Source: Glebionis coronaria (lineage: Eukaryota > Streptophyta > Magnoliopsida > Asterales > Asteraceae). Taken from it: 64,000 nt of DNA. Where the stretch lies: positions 121,200,340 through 121,264,339 of the forward strand of contig CM046875.1 in NCBI GenBank assembly GCA_025667525.1. Reading direction: 5' to 3'. Shown here piece after piece: positions 11,955 to 23,217 of the stretch. Made by a program: the position numbers and the translations under genes. Within the stretch, counting starts at the first letter, position 1. Every line of letters starts with the position of its first letter. The notes beneath the pieces are model-generated. The model saw nothing but the letters and a program-made list of their open reading frames with translations, ran no database searches and was not told where the DNA came from.

Positions 11955-12262
11955 TAACGCTATATATAATTCCTCTCTTTATTATATTTGTATACGCGTT
12001 GTGTGCATATAATTTGTATATGTTAGTCTCAGTTCATGGCCATTCTTATATTCTCTTTATTTAAGTGTTGTAAACTGAATTTTCTTTTTCAGGTTGCTAC
12101 CGTGAAAAAATCAGCAGTTCAGGAGCAATCTGCTGCTGATGGTGAAAACATGAATCCAATGGTATATATAATTCATCTCTTGATTATATTTGTATGCGAG
12201 TTGTCTGCATATAGTTTGTATATGCCAGTCTCAGTTCTGTGCTTATATTCTCTTTATTCAAT
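11955..12262. repeat. Diverged tandem duplication, period about 205 bp
   Basis: TATATATAATTCCTCTCTTTATT (about 11961) through TATTCTCTTTATT recurs at about 12162 as TATATATAATTCATCTCTTGATT through TATTCTCTTTATT. Between the copies lies an exon-like 12092-12160 with an acceptor (CTTTTTCAG) and a GTATAT donor, reading VATVKKSAVQEQSAADG and ending ENMNPM. Its counterpart before the first copy reads DDEDMDLT. I cannot identify the protein. The duplication looks like an old exon-plus-intron duplication in the source gene. Confidence 0.5.
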
Positions 12263-13651
12263 TGGGGACATTGTAGGAACCTGTTTCCCGGAGATGAACG
12301 GTCATTACATCCTTATCGATGTCAAACCACTAGGCACTCTACGGAACAAATTATACATTTTACCCAAATCATCACATTTATCATTTATAGGCATATTAAC
12401 TAACCCTGAATTTTCCATCTGAAAATCTGGCTTTCTATCATCTCCTTTTCCACTACATTGGCTATCTTCACTTCACTTCTTGCATCCTAAGGTAATTCCA
12501 AGTCACAACTTTCAATAAACAGTTGAGATTCACCACGGTTATAAAACAGCTGATACAACAAGAAAAGGCTTCTCAAAGTCTTGGTAAACTGAGGAACCTA
12601 AATCCATTTGCATTTTCACTATATGTTTCTCATTAAACCTCTGTTTATAGCTTCGCCGCCTCTCTCTTTCTGAATATGTTCAAGAAGTGTATCTTTAAGC
12701 CTCCCTTAGATCTTGACAGAGTGGACGATATTATCCATCCGCGGATTCAGACCGAGTTCGTGAACTGGAGTTCTGTGTGTACTTGGGATAAAGGTTATAC
12801 GATGTACATTAATATTTCTCAAATCATTTGTTTTGCTTTGTTGTGCTTGGTCCATTTTCGGTCAAGCTCTTCTAGAAATAAATCCCACTTAGAAGCTTCA
12901 ATTGATAAAGCTATTTCTTTTAAATGAGAAGTCAACTGAGCTATTGCTGCATTAATGTCTTGACATGAAAGCTATCATATTCGGAAAATATCACTATGTC
13001 CTGTACTTTGTAGTTTCGGGTACAGGTTTGTTTTATTAATTATTATATCTTCAAGTCATGTTTCCTAAAGCTAGAGTTCACTAATATTTGTGATATACTC
13101 AAGAAAATGTTACTGACTTTCAATGAAAATTTGAAGCCTTTGTTGGTACCAGTGTGTGAGTCGTCCCAAGACCATCACTGGTTCCAGACTCATTCGACTC
13201 GTGTCCTTTTTGTCAAAAATGTTTTATCCTTGCAGGTAAGTCACGACGAGCATCTGATTTTGGGTAGCGTTGACCAGTTGTGGGCTGTGACCGACAATAA
13301 CGCCGTTCAGTGGTACTTTCCAGGATTAAAAGAAGAAACGTAAATCTTAGTAATTTCCAAGACCCCTTCGAGCTATTGTGATTTAGTGTTTATACTAAAC
13401 CATCGATTGGCGGTTTATACGCTTAATTCTGATGAGATTGTAAGTTATAAATTCATATGGAGTCAGTCTGAATCTCGAAATTAGTATCCCATTGGATTAT
13501 AATCCGAAGCACATTTGTGTCATGAAACATGACATTGTTAACTAGCGAATGCCACAACATCATAAGCTTTTCCTTATAGCTATATTATTTTCTCATTGCG
13601 GTTCTTACAAGTTATTCACGCTGCTGACCCAAAACACAAAAGATTATACTA
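12263..13651. other. Unassigned sequence with exon-like pieces
   Basis: 12690-12770 reads PPLDLDRVDDIIHPRIQTEF and 13240-13343 reads VSHDEHLILGSVDQLWAV and then VQWYFPGLKEET before a stop. Both look protein-coding in composition but I could not name the family. No start codon context or full gene is evident. Confidence 0.35.
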
Positions 13652-14378
13652 CCCAGTAATGTAGACCGAAGGAACCTTCTTGTGGGGCTTGATGGCCTAT
13701 ATACCACTGCTAATATCCCATCAGCATTGGCTATTCCCATTACGGCTCCTGATATCACGTCCATAGGCAAGGACGCAAAAACAGGCTTCAAGGAGGAGGG
13801 TGCTGCAAGTACAGGGAAATGCTGCCCTCTGAGCCTCGGCAAGCCGATTCAGACATTTGCGTTTCCACGTAAAGAAACGACCAGAAAATGATGGCCGGCT
13901 CATAAAGGGTCGATTAAGCAAGTAAGAAGCTACAATAAATTCATTAAAGCCATTCAGATTCATAACTCGTGGCTCTTCTTTCCATTCCATCGTTGGTACC
14001 TTAACCTTTATTTCTATGAAAGAATTCTTAGAAAGTACAGTGGAGATGACGATTTCGCGTTACCTTACTGGAACTGGGACAATCCTGAAGGAATGACAAT
14101 TCCTCAAATGTTTGTAAAGAAACGACGACCCTTTGTTTTGAAACAAAAATCCTCTCTATGATCTTTACCGAGACGCCCGTCATCTCCCATGCACCAAGCG
14201 TAGTAGATCTGTTCCTCAGTGGAGCCAAGATAGCAAATAATTTTGCAGATGACCTAGACCCTTAGAGACAGAGAGCCTGCAATCTCAGGTGTACAAAGAT
14301 CTGATCAGAAACGCAACTGACTGGGAAGGCTTCTTCGGAGGAGTATACACGGCCTGGCCGAACACCGGTAAGGCGCTC
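13652..14378 (+). pseudogene. PPO: Polyphenol oxidase (tyrosinase family) pseudogene
   Basis: Plant polyphenol oxidases oxidise o-diphenols to quinones in the chloroplast thylakoid lumen. The block starts inside the transit peptide (PSNVDRRNLLVGLDGLY), continues through APDITS and the KCCP cysteine pair of the mature N-terminus, meets an in-frame TGA, then reads [10 protein letters not shown] and KFIKAI. It then jumps straight to [14 protein letters not shown] and [19 protein letters not shown]. The first CuA histidine region normally between KFIKAI and HNSW (about 40 residues, with HCAYC) is missing. Two extra residues interrupt [11 protein letters not shown]. Downstream, frame-shifted pieces correspond to SVVDL, IANNF and DLIRNATDWEGFFGGVY. 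The CuB domain and the C-terminal DWL/KFDV domains are absent. With stops, deletions and frame changes it cannot encode an enzyme. Confidence 0.85.
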
Positions 14379-15470
14379 AATAAAGGAATTCTAAAAAGAA
14401 AAGTGTAGTTAATCATCGTGCACGCCTACCTTGTAAGCAATGGGGTATAGGTGGAGAGCGTAGTAATTCAAACAGGAAAAGTGACTTACGGTGTCTCATT
14501 TGTGAGAATACCACGTGTAGTTAATTATAACATATATTTTTAGGGGTATTGTTGAAACTAAATTATAGTTTAAAATTAGATTTTTTAAGAAAAGAAAATA
14601 TCAAAGTCATATAATATATAAGTTAATGGGTCTCTCTGTAGTTGATGCGTCCCTCTTTATATTTTGTAATGTTAGGATTTTCAGGAACATATATATAGGT
14701 AAAATATGTTATTGAAAAAGTGTTATCAGATGTTTTTAGGTAATATAAATATAATTACTTAATTTAAAATGATAGTTTTTTTTTTAAAGTTTTCGTACAC
14801 ACGCCCCTCTTACTCAGTAACTCAAAAATATCATATACGTCATTTATCCAAATCAATAGATATGTATGTATCATTCGTGTATTAAAAAATCAAAATGGTT
14901 GTAAAAAATAAAGTAAACACTAATTTTAAACAATACAATTAACAAGACTATTAGATTCCAATTCAAGAAAAAATCATACATGTTAATTAAAAATATATAA
15001 AAAAGTCATAATGAAAATATCAAAATAGAGTTGAGATCACCTCTAATTCACATTGACCCAAATAATCGAGCATATTCATGGTTTGCGAAATATTTAATTT
15101 TTCCTAAAAATAATGAAAGTGGGTTTTTGTTAAATGAAAAATATGGATAACTGTCATTGGTTGATTGAGTCGATGCTAAAAAAACAACTTTTTACTATTA
15201 ATTTTTTTATATATAATTCTTTACTTCCATTCATCCTGTTTCATTCATCCCACTTGAAAAAAAGAGATAAATAGACAAACTTACTTAAAAAACTCCGCCC
15301 ATATTAGTAAAAGGAAAGATTTACATGGGACTAAACAAGTCTATTTGGTGGGTAAAGCACTAGAAATATTAAAAAAAATAAAATTAATTAAGTTTAATTT
15401 TATTAAAAACAAGTCCCACTACAAAAAAATAAATAAGTACACAAACATACTTTAAAGAAAAATTAACAAA
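14379..15470. other. AT-rich non-coding tail of the second Helitron-like segment
   Basis: No gene is visible. The last 170 bases share short blocks with those before the first Helitron end: AAACAAGTC, GGTGGGT, TACACAAACATACTTT and the terminal ACGACCCCGCCC. This supports common family membership. Confidence 0.4.
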
Positions 15471-16070
<600 letters not shown>

Positions 16071-16073
16071 AAT

Positions 16074-16157
16074 TGAAAGTTTATAGACATAAAATTAATA
16101 GTCGTGTGTGATAGGATCGAACTCGGGATTACGGGATTGCACACAATACGTAAATGG
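16074..16157 (+). repeat. Element B 5' LTR, first part
   Basis: These 84 bases match 31455-31534 of the B 3' LTR almost base for base (AAAATTAATAGTCGTGTG, GATCGAACTCGGGATTACG). The last five, AATGG, are the target site duplicated by insertion of element A. Confidence 0.85.
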
Positions 16158-16188
16158 TGTTGAGAATAAATTAAGGCCAGATCACTTG

Positions 16189-16298
16189 AACGCTGACAAG
16201 AACAACTCAAGCGTTGACAAGAGCAAAGTGAGCGCTGACAGCTCAAGCGTTGACAAGTTAAAGTCAAGCGTTGACAGATTGAAGACAAGCACTGATGG
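16189..16298 (+). repeat. 21-bp phased motif cluster in the LTR (U3)
   Basis: TGAC cores (one TGAT) start at 16194, 16215, 16236, 16251, 16272 and 16293, spaced 21, 21, 15, 21 and 21. The surrounding unit is (A/G)(A/G)CGYTGACAAG. In the third LTR-wide frame it reads as repeated SVDK/NADK heptads although this region is not an expected coding segment. An identical cluster lies in the 3' LTR (about 27624-27733). Confidence 0.9.
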
Positions 16299-16427
16299 AA
16301 GATATAAGCTACACGTTTATTATGTTCTAGAATACTTCTAGTAAGGATAGAAACGACAATGTATTTTCTATGTTTATCTTTACCTAGAATAGTTGATACG
16401 TAGCTTATTGTACAAGGCTTCTTAGTC

Positions 16428-16435
16428 TATAAAAG
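16428..16435 (+). promoter_or_regulatory. LTR TATA box
   Basis: TATAAAAG, 271 bases into the 5' LTR and repeated at 27863-27870 in the 3' LTR. Placement is right for the retrotransposon's RNA polymerase II promoter, with the phased motif cluster 130-240 bases upstream. Confidence 0.7.
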
Positions 16436-16685
16436 AAGGCCTTTAGGTTAATGTTTAGTAGCAAGTTTTATATAAGTTTTCATTCGTAAACATCTTTCAT
16501 TGTAAGCAAGTTCGACATTCATAATCAAAGTGAAAGTTTTGTTTACATCTTGTGTTCTCGTTTAAGTATTAAATTCCGCATAATACTTAGATTCACAAAG
16601 CATATAACAAAGGTTTCTCTACGTGTTATACTTGATCTAATCTCGTATACACAAAGCTAATCGATCTAAGTTTGGGATCAACAAG

Positions 16686-16697
16686 TGGTATCAGAGC
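16686..16697 (+). other. Primer binding site (initiator Met tRNA)
   Basis: TGGTATCAGAGC begins two bases after the 5' LTR. It is complementary to the 3' end of plant initiator methionine tRNA, the usual minus-strand primer of plant copia elements. Confidence 0.93.
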
Positions 16698-16783
16698 TTG
16701 TTGAGGAACTTTTGATCTTTGAAGAACACCAGAATGATATACGAACACCAAAACCCTAATTTCCTCAAAACCCTAAAAACATC

Positions 16784-19615
16784 ATGTCTGAAGCAATAAC
16801 CTCCTCCTCCTCACCATTACCAAACATCAAGATTCCCATGCTTGATGCAACCAACTTTGACTTATGGAGGTTCAACTTTGAACAATATCTGGGGATCTTT
16901 GATTACACACTCTGGGAGATTATTGAATATGGAAACTCATTCAATAAGGCTCAAAAGATTCAGGATGCCATTACAGCAAGATCAGCTGTTGAAGGATGTC
17001 CTGAAGAAGATAAGAAAGAAAAACCTGGAGATGGTAGAGCTGTAAGTGCTGAAGATATTGCAAAGAAAAGGGTTGACATGAAAGCCCTAAATATTCTGAA
17101 AGTCTCTTTGGGACAAGAAAATCAGCACAAATATAGATGCTATGAATCTGCTAAGGATCTTTGGGAAGCAATTGAAGTTGCATATGGTGGTAATGCAGAC
17201 ACTAAGGAAGAAAAGAAAAAGCAACTTCTGCATGATTATGCTGTCTTCAAAGCTCAGCCTAATGAGAAACTGAGCAGTGTGAGAAGCAGATTGCTTGACA
17301 TCACAAGCAAGTTGTCCTTTATGGGGACACAAGTTGGTGATGTTGACACCAATGCTACTTTTCTGAAAAGTCTTGGTGAGGCATGGAAGATTGAGGCAAG
17401 ATCTATTCTTGCCAATAATACTTACAAGAGCTCTTCGTTTGATGACATCTACAACAAACTAAGATTGTTGGAAGATGAAACTCTTTCAGCACATGGAAGC
17501 AAAGCTAGCACCAGCAACATGGCCTTCTTCTCTCATAGTGAAGGTCAATTCAATCAGAAGGACTCTTTTATGCATCCAGTTACTGGATCATCATTTGTCA
17601 GCGCTGGAACAAGTCCTGTCAACGTCTCCTTTTCAGACGCTGACACATTCATGAATGACTGCCCAAGAGTTAAACCTGCTGGTTTGGATTTGGATACTGT
17701 GTGTGCTTACATTGCTTCTTTGCCCAATGGTTCAGTGATTACATATGAGGACCTTGAGCAGATAAGTGATGAACACTTGGAAGAGATGGACATCAAGTGG
17801 AACATGGCTCTTGCTAGTATAAGAGCAAATAGGTGGAATAGAAGGTTTAAGAAGAAGATGACCTTCAATGCTAAAGACACTGCTGGATTTGATAAATCCA
17901 AAGTTGAGTGCTACAACTGTCATCGCATGGGGCACTTCATGAGGGAATGCAGATCTCCTAGAAGATCTGATGCTGGTAAACCCTCAAGTCAGGTTGTTAA
18001 AGCTCAAGATTCCAAAGCCATGGTTGCAGTTCAAGGAATTGATGGTACTGGATGGGATTGGAGCTATCTGGCTAAGGATGCTGAAGAGGACAAAGCTTTG
18101 ATTGCTGATATTGAAGAAGAAGAGCATGTTGAATATGCTCTCATGGCACACTCCTCCTCTTCATCTGATAATGAGGTATATGATGATGCTTTTTGTAGCA
18201 AAGGTTGTAGGTTAAACACTGACAGACTTAACAAAGAGGTGTTAAAACTAAAAGAGGATATGAGCACTGAAAGGTGTAAATTATCCAATTACCAACTAGC
18301 TCTTACTGAAACTGAGAAAACCGTTTCTGAATACAAGAAAATGGAATTTGATTTAAAAGATAAGATAAATATCTTAAAACATGAGCTAGAGGGTAGTATG
18401 GATATTAGAAATATCATGTCAAAGGTCAATAAAGACCTACAGGCTAAGTTAGATGAGGCCATTAAGAATAAAGATAATGTTGACCTCAAGATTCAAAGAT
18501 TTGATAGAGCCACCCAAGCCCTAGGAGACTGTGTAGCTAAACAAAGAGATCCTAAGGACATGACTGGGATTGGGATGAATGATTACTCTCTGGTTCCACC
18601 ACCAGCTGGTGACTTCTATGGTGTCCTTAGAAAGGATTTATCTTGGACTGGTATACCAGAATGCCAAGAAGAGGAATTCTCTCCTCCACCAAGAGTTGTC
18701 ACTCCAGTAGAAGAGTATCAACAAAAACTGACTGACCTAAATGAGTGGAAGAAAGCTAACCCTACTTTATTTGTTAAGGGAGGTTTGCTATGTGAAAGTC
18801 CCAATGAATCTCCACCCATTAAGGTTACTCACCCAGTTACTGGTGAAGCTGTTGACCCAGGCTCCAACACTATTAGAAGACCTACCATTAAATATGCAGA
18901 GATGTATAGGAATAATAGGTCACCCAAGAGCCAAGTTAACAATCATGGAACAGGTTTCTTTGCTTCTAGACCTAAGAATGTGTCTAAGAAAGCCTGTTAT
19001 ACTTGTGGTAGCTTTTCACATTTGGCATACAAGTGTGTCAACGCTCCCAAAGCCAGCGCTGATAGGAACAATTTCAGCGCTGATAGGAAGAAATTCAACG
19101 TTGTTAGGAAGTCAAACGTTGTCAGACCCAGACCTTGTGTGCAGCAAAGTCCACAAGTGATTAGACCTGCCCCATTCTTTTCTAGAAGGTCTAACACTCA
19201 TGGACAAAGACCTTTTCAAAAGACAAACACCTGGTCAAATAGGCAATGGGTTCCTGTAGCAAACCCTAGGTTCAACGCTGACAAGGGTAATTTCAGCGTT
19301 GACAGGACAAAATCCAACGCTGACAGAAACGTGACCAGACCTAAATATTTGCAGCCACAAGGTAAGGGGTCTAAAGCTTCTTCAAGCTTAACATGGAGAC
19401 CCAAGAAAGATCAAAACCCTAATAATAATGGAATTTCAATGACTTGCAACAGGTTTAATTACATTTCAAAAGTCATTACAAAACTAATTGGGGTTAACTG
19501 GGTATTTCATCCTAAAAGGGATGAGAATGGGGTTGTTGTGAGAACTAAGTCTGTTCTTATTGAACAACCAGATGAATCCAAGTCTTCTGAGACTTGGGTT
19601 CCCAAAGAAAACTAA
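16784..19615 (+). CDS. Gag polyprotein of element A (943 aa)
   Basis: This is the structural protein of the retrotransposon particle that packages element RNA in the cytoplasm. The start is the first ATG after the primer site. Residues about 93-234 form the UBN2/retrotran_gag capsid-like region ([16 protein letters not shown] through [11 protein letters not shown]). A CCHC zinc knuckle, [14 protein letters not shown], lies near 375, and a second CCHC-like [14 protein letters not shown] near 738. Residues about 476-580 are strongly heptad-like (coiled coil). The protein is roughly twice as long as Gag of compact copia elements, as in Sireviruses. Three clusters of the 21-bp motif are translated here as [SND][AV]D[KR] heptads (nt 17600-17650, 19040-19125, 19274-19330). 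The frame closes with TAA at 19613, overlapping pol in another frame. Confidence 0.92.
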   Translation: MSEAITSSSSPLPNIKIPMLDATNFDLWRFNFEQYLGIFDYTLWEIIEYGNSFNKAQKIQDAITARSAVEGCPEEDKKEKPGDGRAVSAEDIAKKRVDMKALNILKVSLGQENQHKYRCYESAKDLWEAIEVAYGGNADTKEEKKKQLLHDYAVFKAQPNEKLSSVRSRLLDITSKLSFMGTQVGDVDTNATFLKSLGEAWKIEARSILANNTYKSSSFDDIYNKLRLLEDETLSAHGSKASTSNMAFFSHSEGQFNQKDSFMHPVTGSSFVSAGTSPVNVSFSDADTFMNDCPRVKPAGLDLDTVCAYIASLPNGSVITYEDLEQISDEHLEEMDIKWNMALASIRANRWNRRFKKKMTFNAKDTAGFDKSKVECYNCHRMGHFMRECRSPRRSDAGKPSSQVVKAQDSKAMVAVQGIDGTGWDWSYLAKDAEEDKALIADIEEEEHVEYALMAHSSSSSDNEVYDDAFCSKGCRLNTDRLNKEVLKLKEDMSTERCKLSNYQLALTETEKTVSEYKKMEFDLKDKINILKHELEGSMDIRNIMSKVNKDLQAKLDEAIKNKDNVDLKIQRFDRATQALGDCVAKQRDPKDMTGIGMNDYSLVPPPAGDFYGVLRKDLSWTGIPECQEEEFSPPPRVVTPVEEYQQKLTDLNEWKKANPTLFVKGGLLCESPNESPPIKVTHPVTGEAVDPGSNTIRRPTIKYAEMYRNNRSPKSQVNNHGTGFFASRPKNVSKKACYTCGSFSHLAYKCVNAPKASADRNNFSADRKKFNVVRKSNVVRPRPCVQQSPQVIRPAPFFSRRSNTHGQRPFQKTNTWSNRQWVPVANPRFNADKGNFSVDRTKSNADRNVTRPKYLQPQGKGSKASSSLTWRPKKDQNPNNNGISMTCNRFNYISKVITKLIGVNWVFHPKRDENGVVVRTKSVLIEQPDESKSSETWVPKEN

Positions 19616-22600
19616 TTTGTTTTCTTTATGTGCAGGGCATTCAAAAGCAGATCAATGATTATGGATATTGGGATAGTGGATGCTCAAGGCACATGACAGG
19701 AAAGGAAGACTATCTGACGAACTTCTCTCCTATTAAAGATGGTGATAAGGTATACTTTGGAGGGGGCTACGGCACCATCACAGGCAAAGGAACCCTTCTC
19801 ACCAATAATCTACGTTTTGAGAACGTCTTCCTGGTAAAAGAACTGGACTATAATCTGTTTAGTGTATCACAAGTGTGTGATAACAAAAATAAGGTTCTTT
19901 TCACTGATACTGAGTGTTTGGTGTTAAGAAAGGATTTTAAGATCCCTGATGAGAAGTATATTGAGTATAGAACACCTAGGCATAAGGACATATACAATAT
20001 GAATTTAAATGGGATTAAAGTGAATACAAATATGTCTTGTTTTTATGCTAAGGCCTCAGTAGATGAAAGTAATTTGTGGCACAGGAGACTAGGGCACATA
20101 AATTTTAAAAATATAAATAGACTTGTGAGGCTTGGTTTAGTGGATGGTTTGCCTGAGAAGGCCTTCCACAATGACCACTCTTGTGTTGCATGTCTTAAAG
20201 GCAAGCAGCACAAGGTCTCATTCAAGTCCAAGCAGGTGCATACTAGTTCCAGACCTCTTCATATGCTACACATGGACCTCTTTGGTCCAACAAATATAGA
20301 AAGTTTGAATGGCAAGTCATATTGTTTTGTTGTCACTGATGAATTTTCTAGGTTTACTTGGACATTCTTTCTAGCTATGAAGAGTGACACAGCTGATGTT
20401 CTTATTGAATTTATCACTCAAATTGAGAAAAGGTCTGGCAATGAGGTTAAGATGCTTAGGAGTGATAATGGTGGAGAATTTAGGAACAAGAAGCTAGATG
20501 ATTTTTGTGCCAGGAAGGGAATTACTAGGCAATTCAGTATTGCTAGAACCCCACAACAAAATGGGGTTGCTGAAAGGAAAAATAGAACCCTAATTGAAGC
20601 AGCCAGAACAATGTTGGCTGATGCTCACTTTCCCATAGCCTTTTGGGCTGAAGCTGTTAATACAGCATGCTATGTGCAAAATAGAGCATTGGTTAACAAA
20701 ATTCAGAACAAAACACCTTATGAATTACTTTGGGGAAGAAAACCTAATATTGGTTTTCTTAGACCTTTTGGATGTCATGTAGTAGTCTTAGACACTAGTG
20801 ATGCCTTAGGGAAATTTAGTGCAAAAGGTGATGAAGGTTACTTCATGGGGTACTCAGTGCAGAGCAAGGGTTATAGGGTTTATCTTAAGGAGGACAAACA
20901 TATTGTTGAGAGAATACATGTTAGGTTCTTAGAGAATAAACCTAGTGATCCTGAAAGTGGTCCTAATTGGTTGTTTGATTTGGAACCCTTATCTAGAACT
21001 TTAAATTATATGCCTGTCACTAATCCAGACATTGTGAAGGTAACTTCAAATGTTGTAGAGGAACAAGTTGTTCATGTTTCAGGTACACAGGTTGATGAGA
21101 GGGTTGGATCACAAGCAGAAAAGGCATCTCCTACATTTGAATATGTCACAATTCCCATTTGGACTGATGCTTTTGCTGCTGCTGCTGCTGCTGGACAAGA
21201 TAATGGTGGTTTCCAAATACCACCAGATACAAACATGCATGGTTCTTCAGTCGCTGACAAAGGCAAATCTAGCGCTGACAAGACCAATTCAGACGTTGAC
21301 AACAACATTTCAAGCGCTGTTAGTCCAGACGCTGACAACCAAGATTCAAACGTTGACAACACTTATGGGCATCTTTTCTCTTCCACTTTTGAACAAGGAG
21401 GCCCTTCCAATGTTCATGAAGAGATTCCTGTTGCTCAAAGAGAGTCTGATGAAGAAGATATTGGCAACATGGAGCGTGAAGTTGAGGACACCAGACTTTT
21501 TGAAGGAGGAGTTCTCACTTCCACAATGAAGAATCACCCCCCATCTCAGATCATTGGTGATGTTATGACTCCAGTTCAGACAAGAAGATCTCATCAAGGA
21601 CTTGGTGGGTTTATTGCCAATATACACAAGAAGGTTGATACCCCTCTTGTACAAGCATGTTTGTTTGCATGTTTTCTGTCACAAGAAGAACCCAAGAAGA
21701 TATTTGATGCTCTCAAAGAACCAAGTTGGGTGGAAGCAATGCAGGATGAGCTTCACCAATTTGCTATTCAGGATGTTTGGGAGCTGGTTGATTGTCCTAG
21801 ATATGTCAGACCTATAGGGACAAGATGGGTTCTCAGGAACAAAAGAGATGAAAGAGGCATTGTGGTCAGAAACAAGGCAAGGTTAGTGGCTCAAGGTTAT
21901 ACACAAGAGGAGGGGATAGATTATGAAGAAGTCTTTGCACCAGTTGCAAGGATTGAAGCGATTAGAATTTTTCTAGCCTATGCATCTTGCATGGGCTTCA
22001 CAGTCTATCAAATGGATGTGAAAAGTGCATTCTTGTATGGCACCATTGTTGAGGAAGTTTATGTCATGCAACCTCCTGGTTTTGAGGATCCAGAGCATCC
22101 AGATAAAGTGTATAGAGTCAAAAAGGCTATGTATGGTCTTCATCAAGCCCCTAGAGCATGGTATGGTACTTTGTCTACCTATTTGGTGGACAATGGATTC
22201 AAGAGGGGCACCATAGATCAGACACTGTTTACAAAGAAGAAAGGAAAAGATGTGTTGCTTGTGCAGGTCTATGTTGATGATATTATTTTTGGGTCTACTG
22301 ATCCAAAGATGAGTGAGGATTTCTCCAAGCTTATGACAGACAAATTCAAGATGAGTGCTATGGGGGAGATGAACTTCTTTCTTGGTTTGCAAGTTCAGCA
22401 GAAAGAAGATGGTATCTTCATCTCCCAAGACAAATATGTTGCTGAAATCTTGAAGAAGTTTGGCTTTTCTCCACATGAAAAGAGGGCTTCTACTCCTATG
22501 GATAGGGAACACCCTTGGGGAAAGGTTGGAGATGGGAAAGATGTTGATGTCAGGCATTATAGATCCATGATTGGATCCTTGATGTATCTTACTGCTTCCA

Positions 22601-23217
22601 GACCTGATATCATGTTTGTTGTGTGTGCATGTGCACGCCATCAAGTGACTCCCAAAGAATGTCACCTTTATGCTGTGAAGAGGATCTTTAGGTACCTAAG
22701 ATGTTTCCCTAATCTTGGTTTGTGGTACCCAAAGGATTCACCACTGGAGCTGATTACATATTCAGATAGTGATTATGGAGGTGACAAGTTTGATAGAAAA
22801 TCCACAACTAGTGGATGTCAGTTTCTTGGGAGCAGATTAATATCTTGGCAATGCAAGAAACAAACAGTGGTGGCTAACTCTACAACTGAAGCAGAGTATG
22901 TGGCTGCAGCAGCATGTTGTGGTCAAGTGTTGTGGATTCAGAACCAGCTGTTGGATTATGGGTATAATTTCATGCATACTAAGATATTTGTTGACAATAA
23001 TAGTACTTTATGCATCATTAAGAATCCTGTGCATCATTCTAAAACTAAACACATAGAAATTAGACACCATTTTATAAGAGATTGCTTTGAGAAAGGTTTA
23101 ATACAACCAGATAGGGTTGACACTGAGGAAAATGTGTCAGATTTATTAACTAAACCTTTTGATACTGGAAGATTTCAGTACTTGGTAACAAGTATTGGAA
23201 TGGTTAATCTCACTTAA
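19594..23217 (+). CDS. Pol polyprotein of element A (protease-integrase-RT-RNase H, 1207 codons)
   Basis: The enzymatic polyprotein is open throughout. Order and rough residue positions: aspartic protease DSG at 27-29 ([12 protein letters not shown]); GAG-pre-integrase zinc region about 160-215 ([21 protein letters not shown]); integrase core with catalytic D about 228 (HMDLFG), D about 290 (RSDNGGEF) and E about 327 (GVAERKNR); reverse transcriptase about 715-950 ([11 protein letters not shown], catalytic YVDD at about 892); RNase H about 1054-1195 (SDSDYGG, TTEAEY, VDNNS). A variable linker near 550-590 carries a six-unit 21-bp motif cluster. It overlaps the end of gag in the -1 frame, so expression needs a frame change, or splicing at the pyrimidine-rich TTTATGTGCAG acceptor-like site (19625-19635). 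The ATG at 19594 is probably not a real start. Confidence 0.93.
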   Translation: MGSQRKLICFLYVQGIQKQINDYGYWDSGCSRHMTGKEDYLTNFSPIKDGDKVYFGGGYGTITGKGTLLTNNLRFENVFLVKELDYNLFSVSQVCDNKNKVLFTDTECLVLRKDFKIPDEKYIEYRTPRHKDIYNMNLNGIKVNTNMSCFYAKASVDESNLWHRRLGHINFKNINRLVRLGLVDGLPEKAFHNDHSCVACLKGKQHKVSFKSKQVHTSSRPLHMLHMDLFGPTNIESLNGKSYCFVVTDEFSRFTWTFFLAMKSDTADVLIEFITQIEKRSGNEVKMLRSDNGGEFRNKKLDDFCARKGITRQFSIARTPQQNGVAERKNRTLIEAARTMLADAHFPIAFWAEAVNTACYVQNRALVNKIQNKTPYELLWGRKPNIGFLRPFGCHVVVLDTSDALGKFSAKGDEGYFMGYSVQSKGYRVYLKEDKHIVERIHVRFLENKPSDPESGPNWLFDLEPLSRTLNYMPVTNPDIVKVTSNVVEEQVVHVSGTQVDERVGSQAEKASPTFEYVTIPIWTDAFAAAAAAGQDNGGFQIPPDTNMHGSSVADKGKSSADKTNSDVDNNISSAVSPDADNQDSNVDNTYGHLFSSTFEQGGPSNVHEEIPVAQRESDEEDIGNMEREVEDTRLFEGGVLTSTMKNHPPSQIIGDVMTPVQTRRSHQGLGGFIANIHKKVDTPLVQACLFACFLSQEEPKKIFDALKEPSWVEAMQDELHQFAIQDVWELVDCPRYVRPIGTRWVLRNKRDERGIVVRNKARLVAQGYTQEEGIDYEEVFAPVARIEAIRIFLAYASCMGFTVYQMDVKSAFLYGTIVEEVYVMQPPGFEDPEHPDKVYRVKKAMYGLHQAPRAWYGTLSTYLVDNGFKRGTIDQTLFTKKKGKDVLLVQVYVDDIIFGSTDPKMSEDFSKLMTDKFKMSAMGEMNFFLGLQVQQKEDGIFISQDKYVAEILKKFGFSPHEKRASTPMDREHPWGKVGDGKDVDVRHYRSMIGSLMYLTASRPDIMFVVCACARHQVTPKECHLYAVKRIFRYLRCFPNLGLWYPKDSPLELITYSDSDYGGDKFDRKSTTSGCQFLGSRLISWQCKKQTVVANSTTEAEYVAAAACCGQVLWIQNQLLDYGYNFMHTKIFVDNNSTLCIIKNPVHHSKTKHIEIRHHFIRDCFEKGLIQPDRVDTEENVSDLLTKPFDTGRFQYLVTSIGMVNLT
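21250..21360 (+). repeat. 21-bp motif cluster in the pol integrase-RT linker
   Basis: TGAC-register positions are 21255, 21276, 21297, 21318, 21333 and 21354 (spacings 21, 21, 21, 15, 21), the same spacing grammar as in the LTR. Translation gives [23 protein letters not shown] heptads in a poorly conserved linker. Confidence 0.9.

Larger units (their letters stand above)
16158..16683 (+). repeat. Element A 5' LTR
   Basis: It begins TGTTGAGAATAAATT and ends GGGATCAACA. Near its 5' edge (16189-16298) lie six copies of the 21-bp motif AGCGYTGACAAG, upstream of the TATA box and thus in U3. It is 526 bp, the same length as the 3' copy. Confidence 0.95.

Noticed and set aside
12092..12160. Continuation of the PRP19-like gene (VATVK resembling VASVK)
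   Set aside because: Only five residues match and the rest of the exon departs completely from the family, so I left it unassigned.
21973..22665. 230-codon minus-strand frame opposite the reverse transcriptase
   Set aside because: It is an antisense shadow of the pol coding frame, with no family features.
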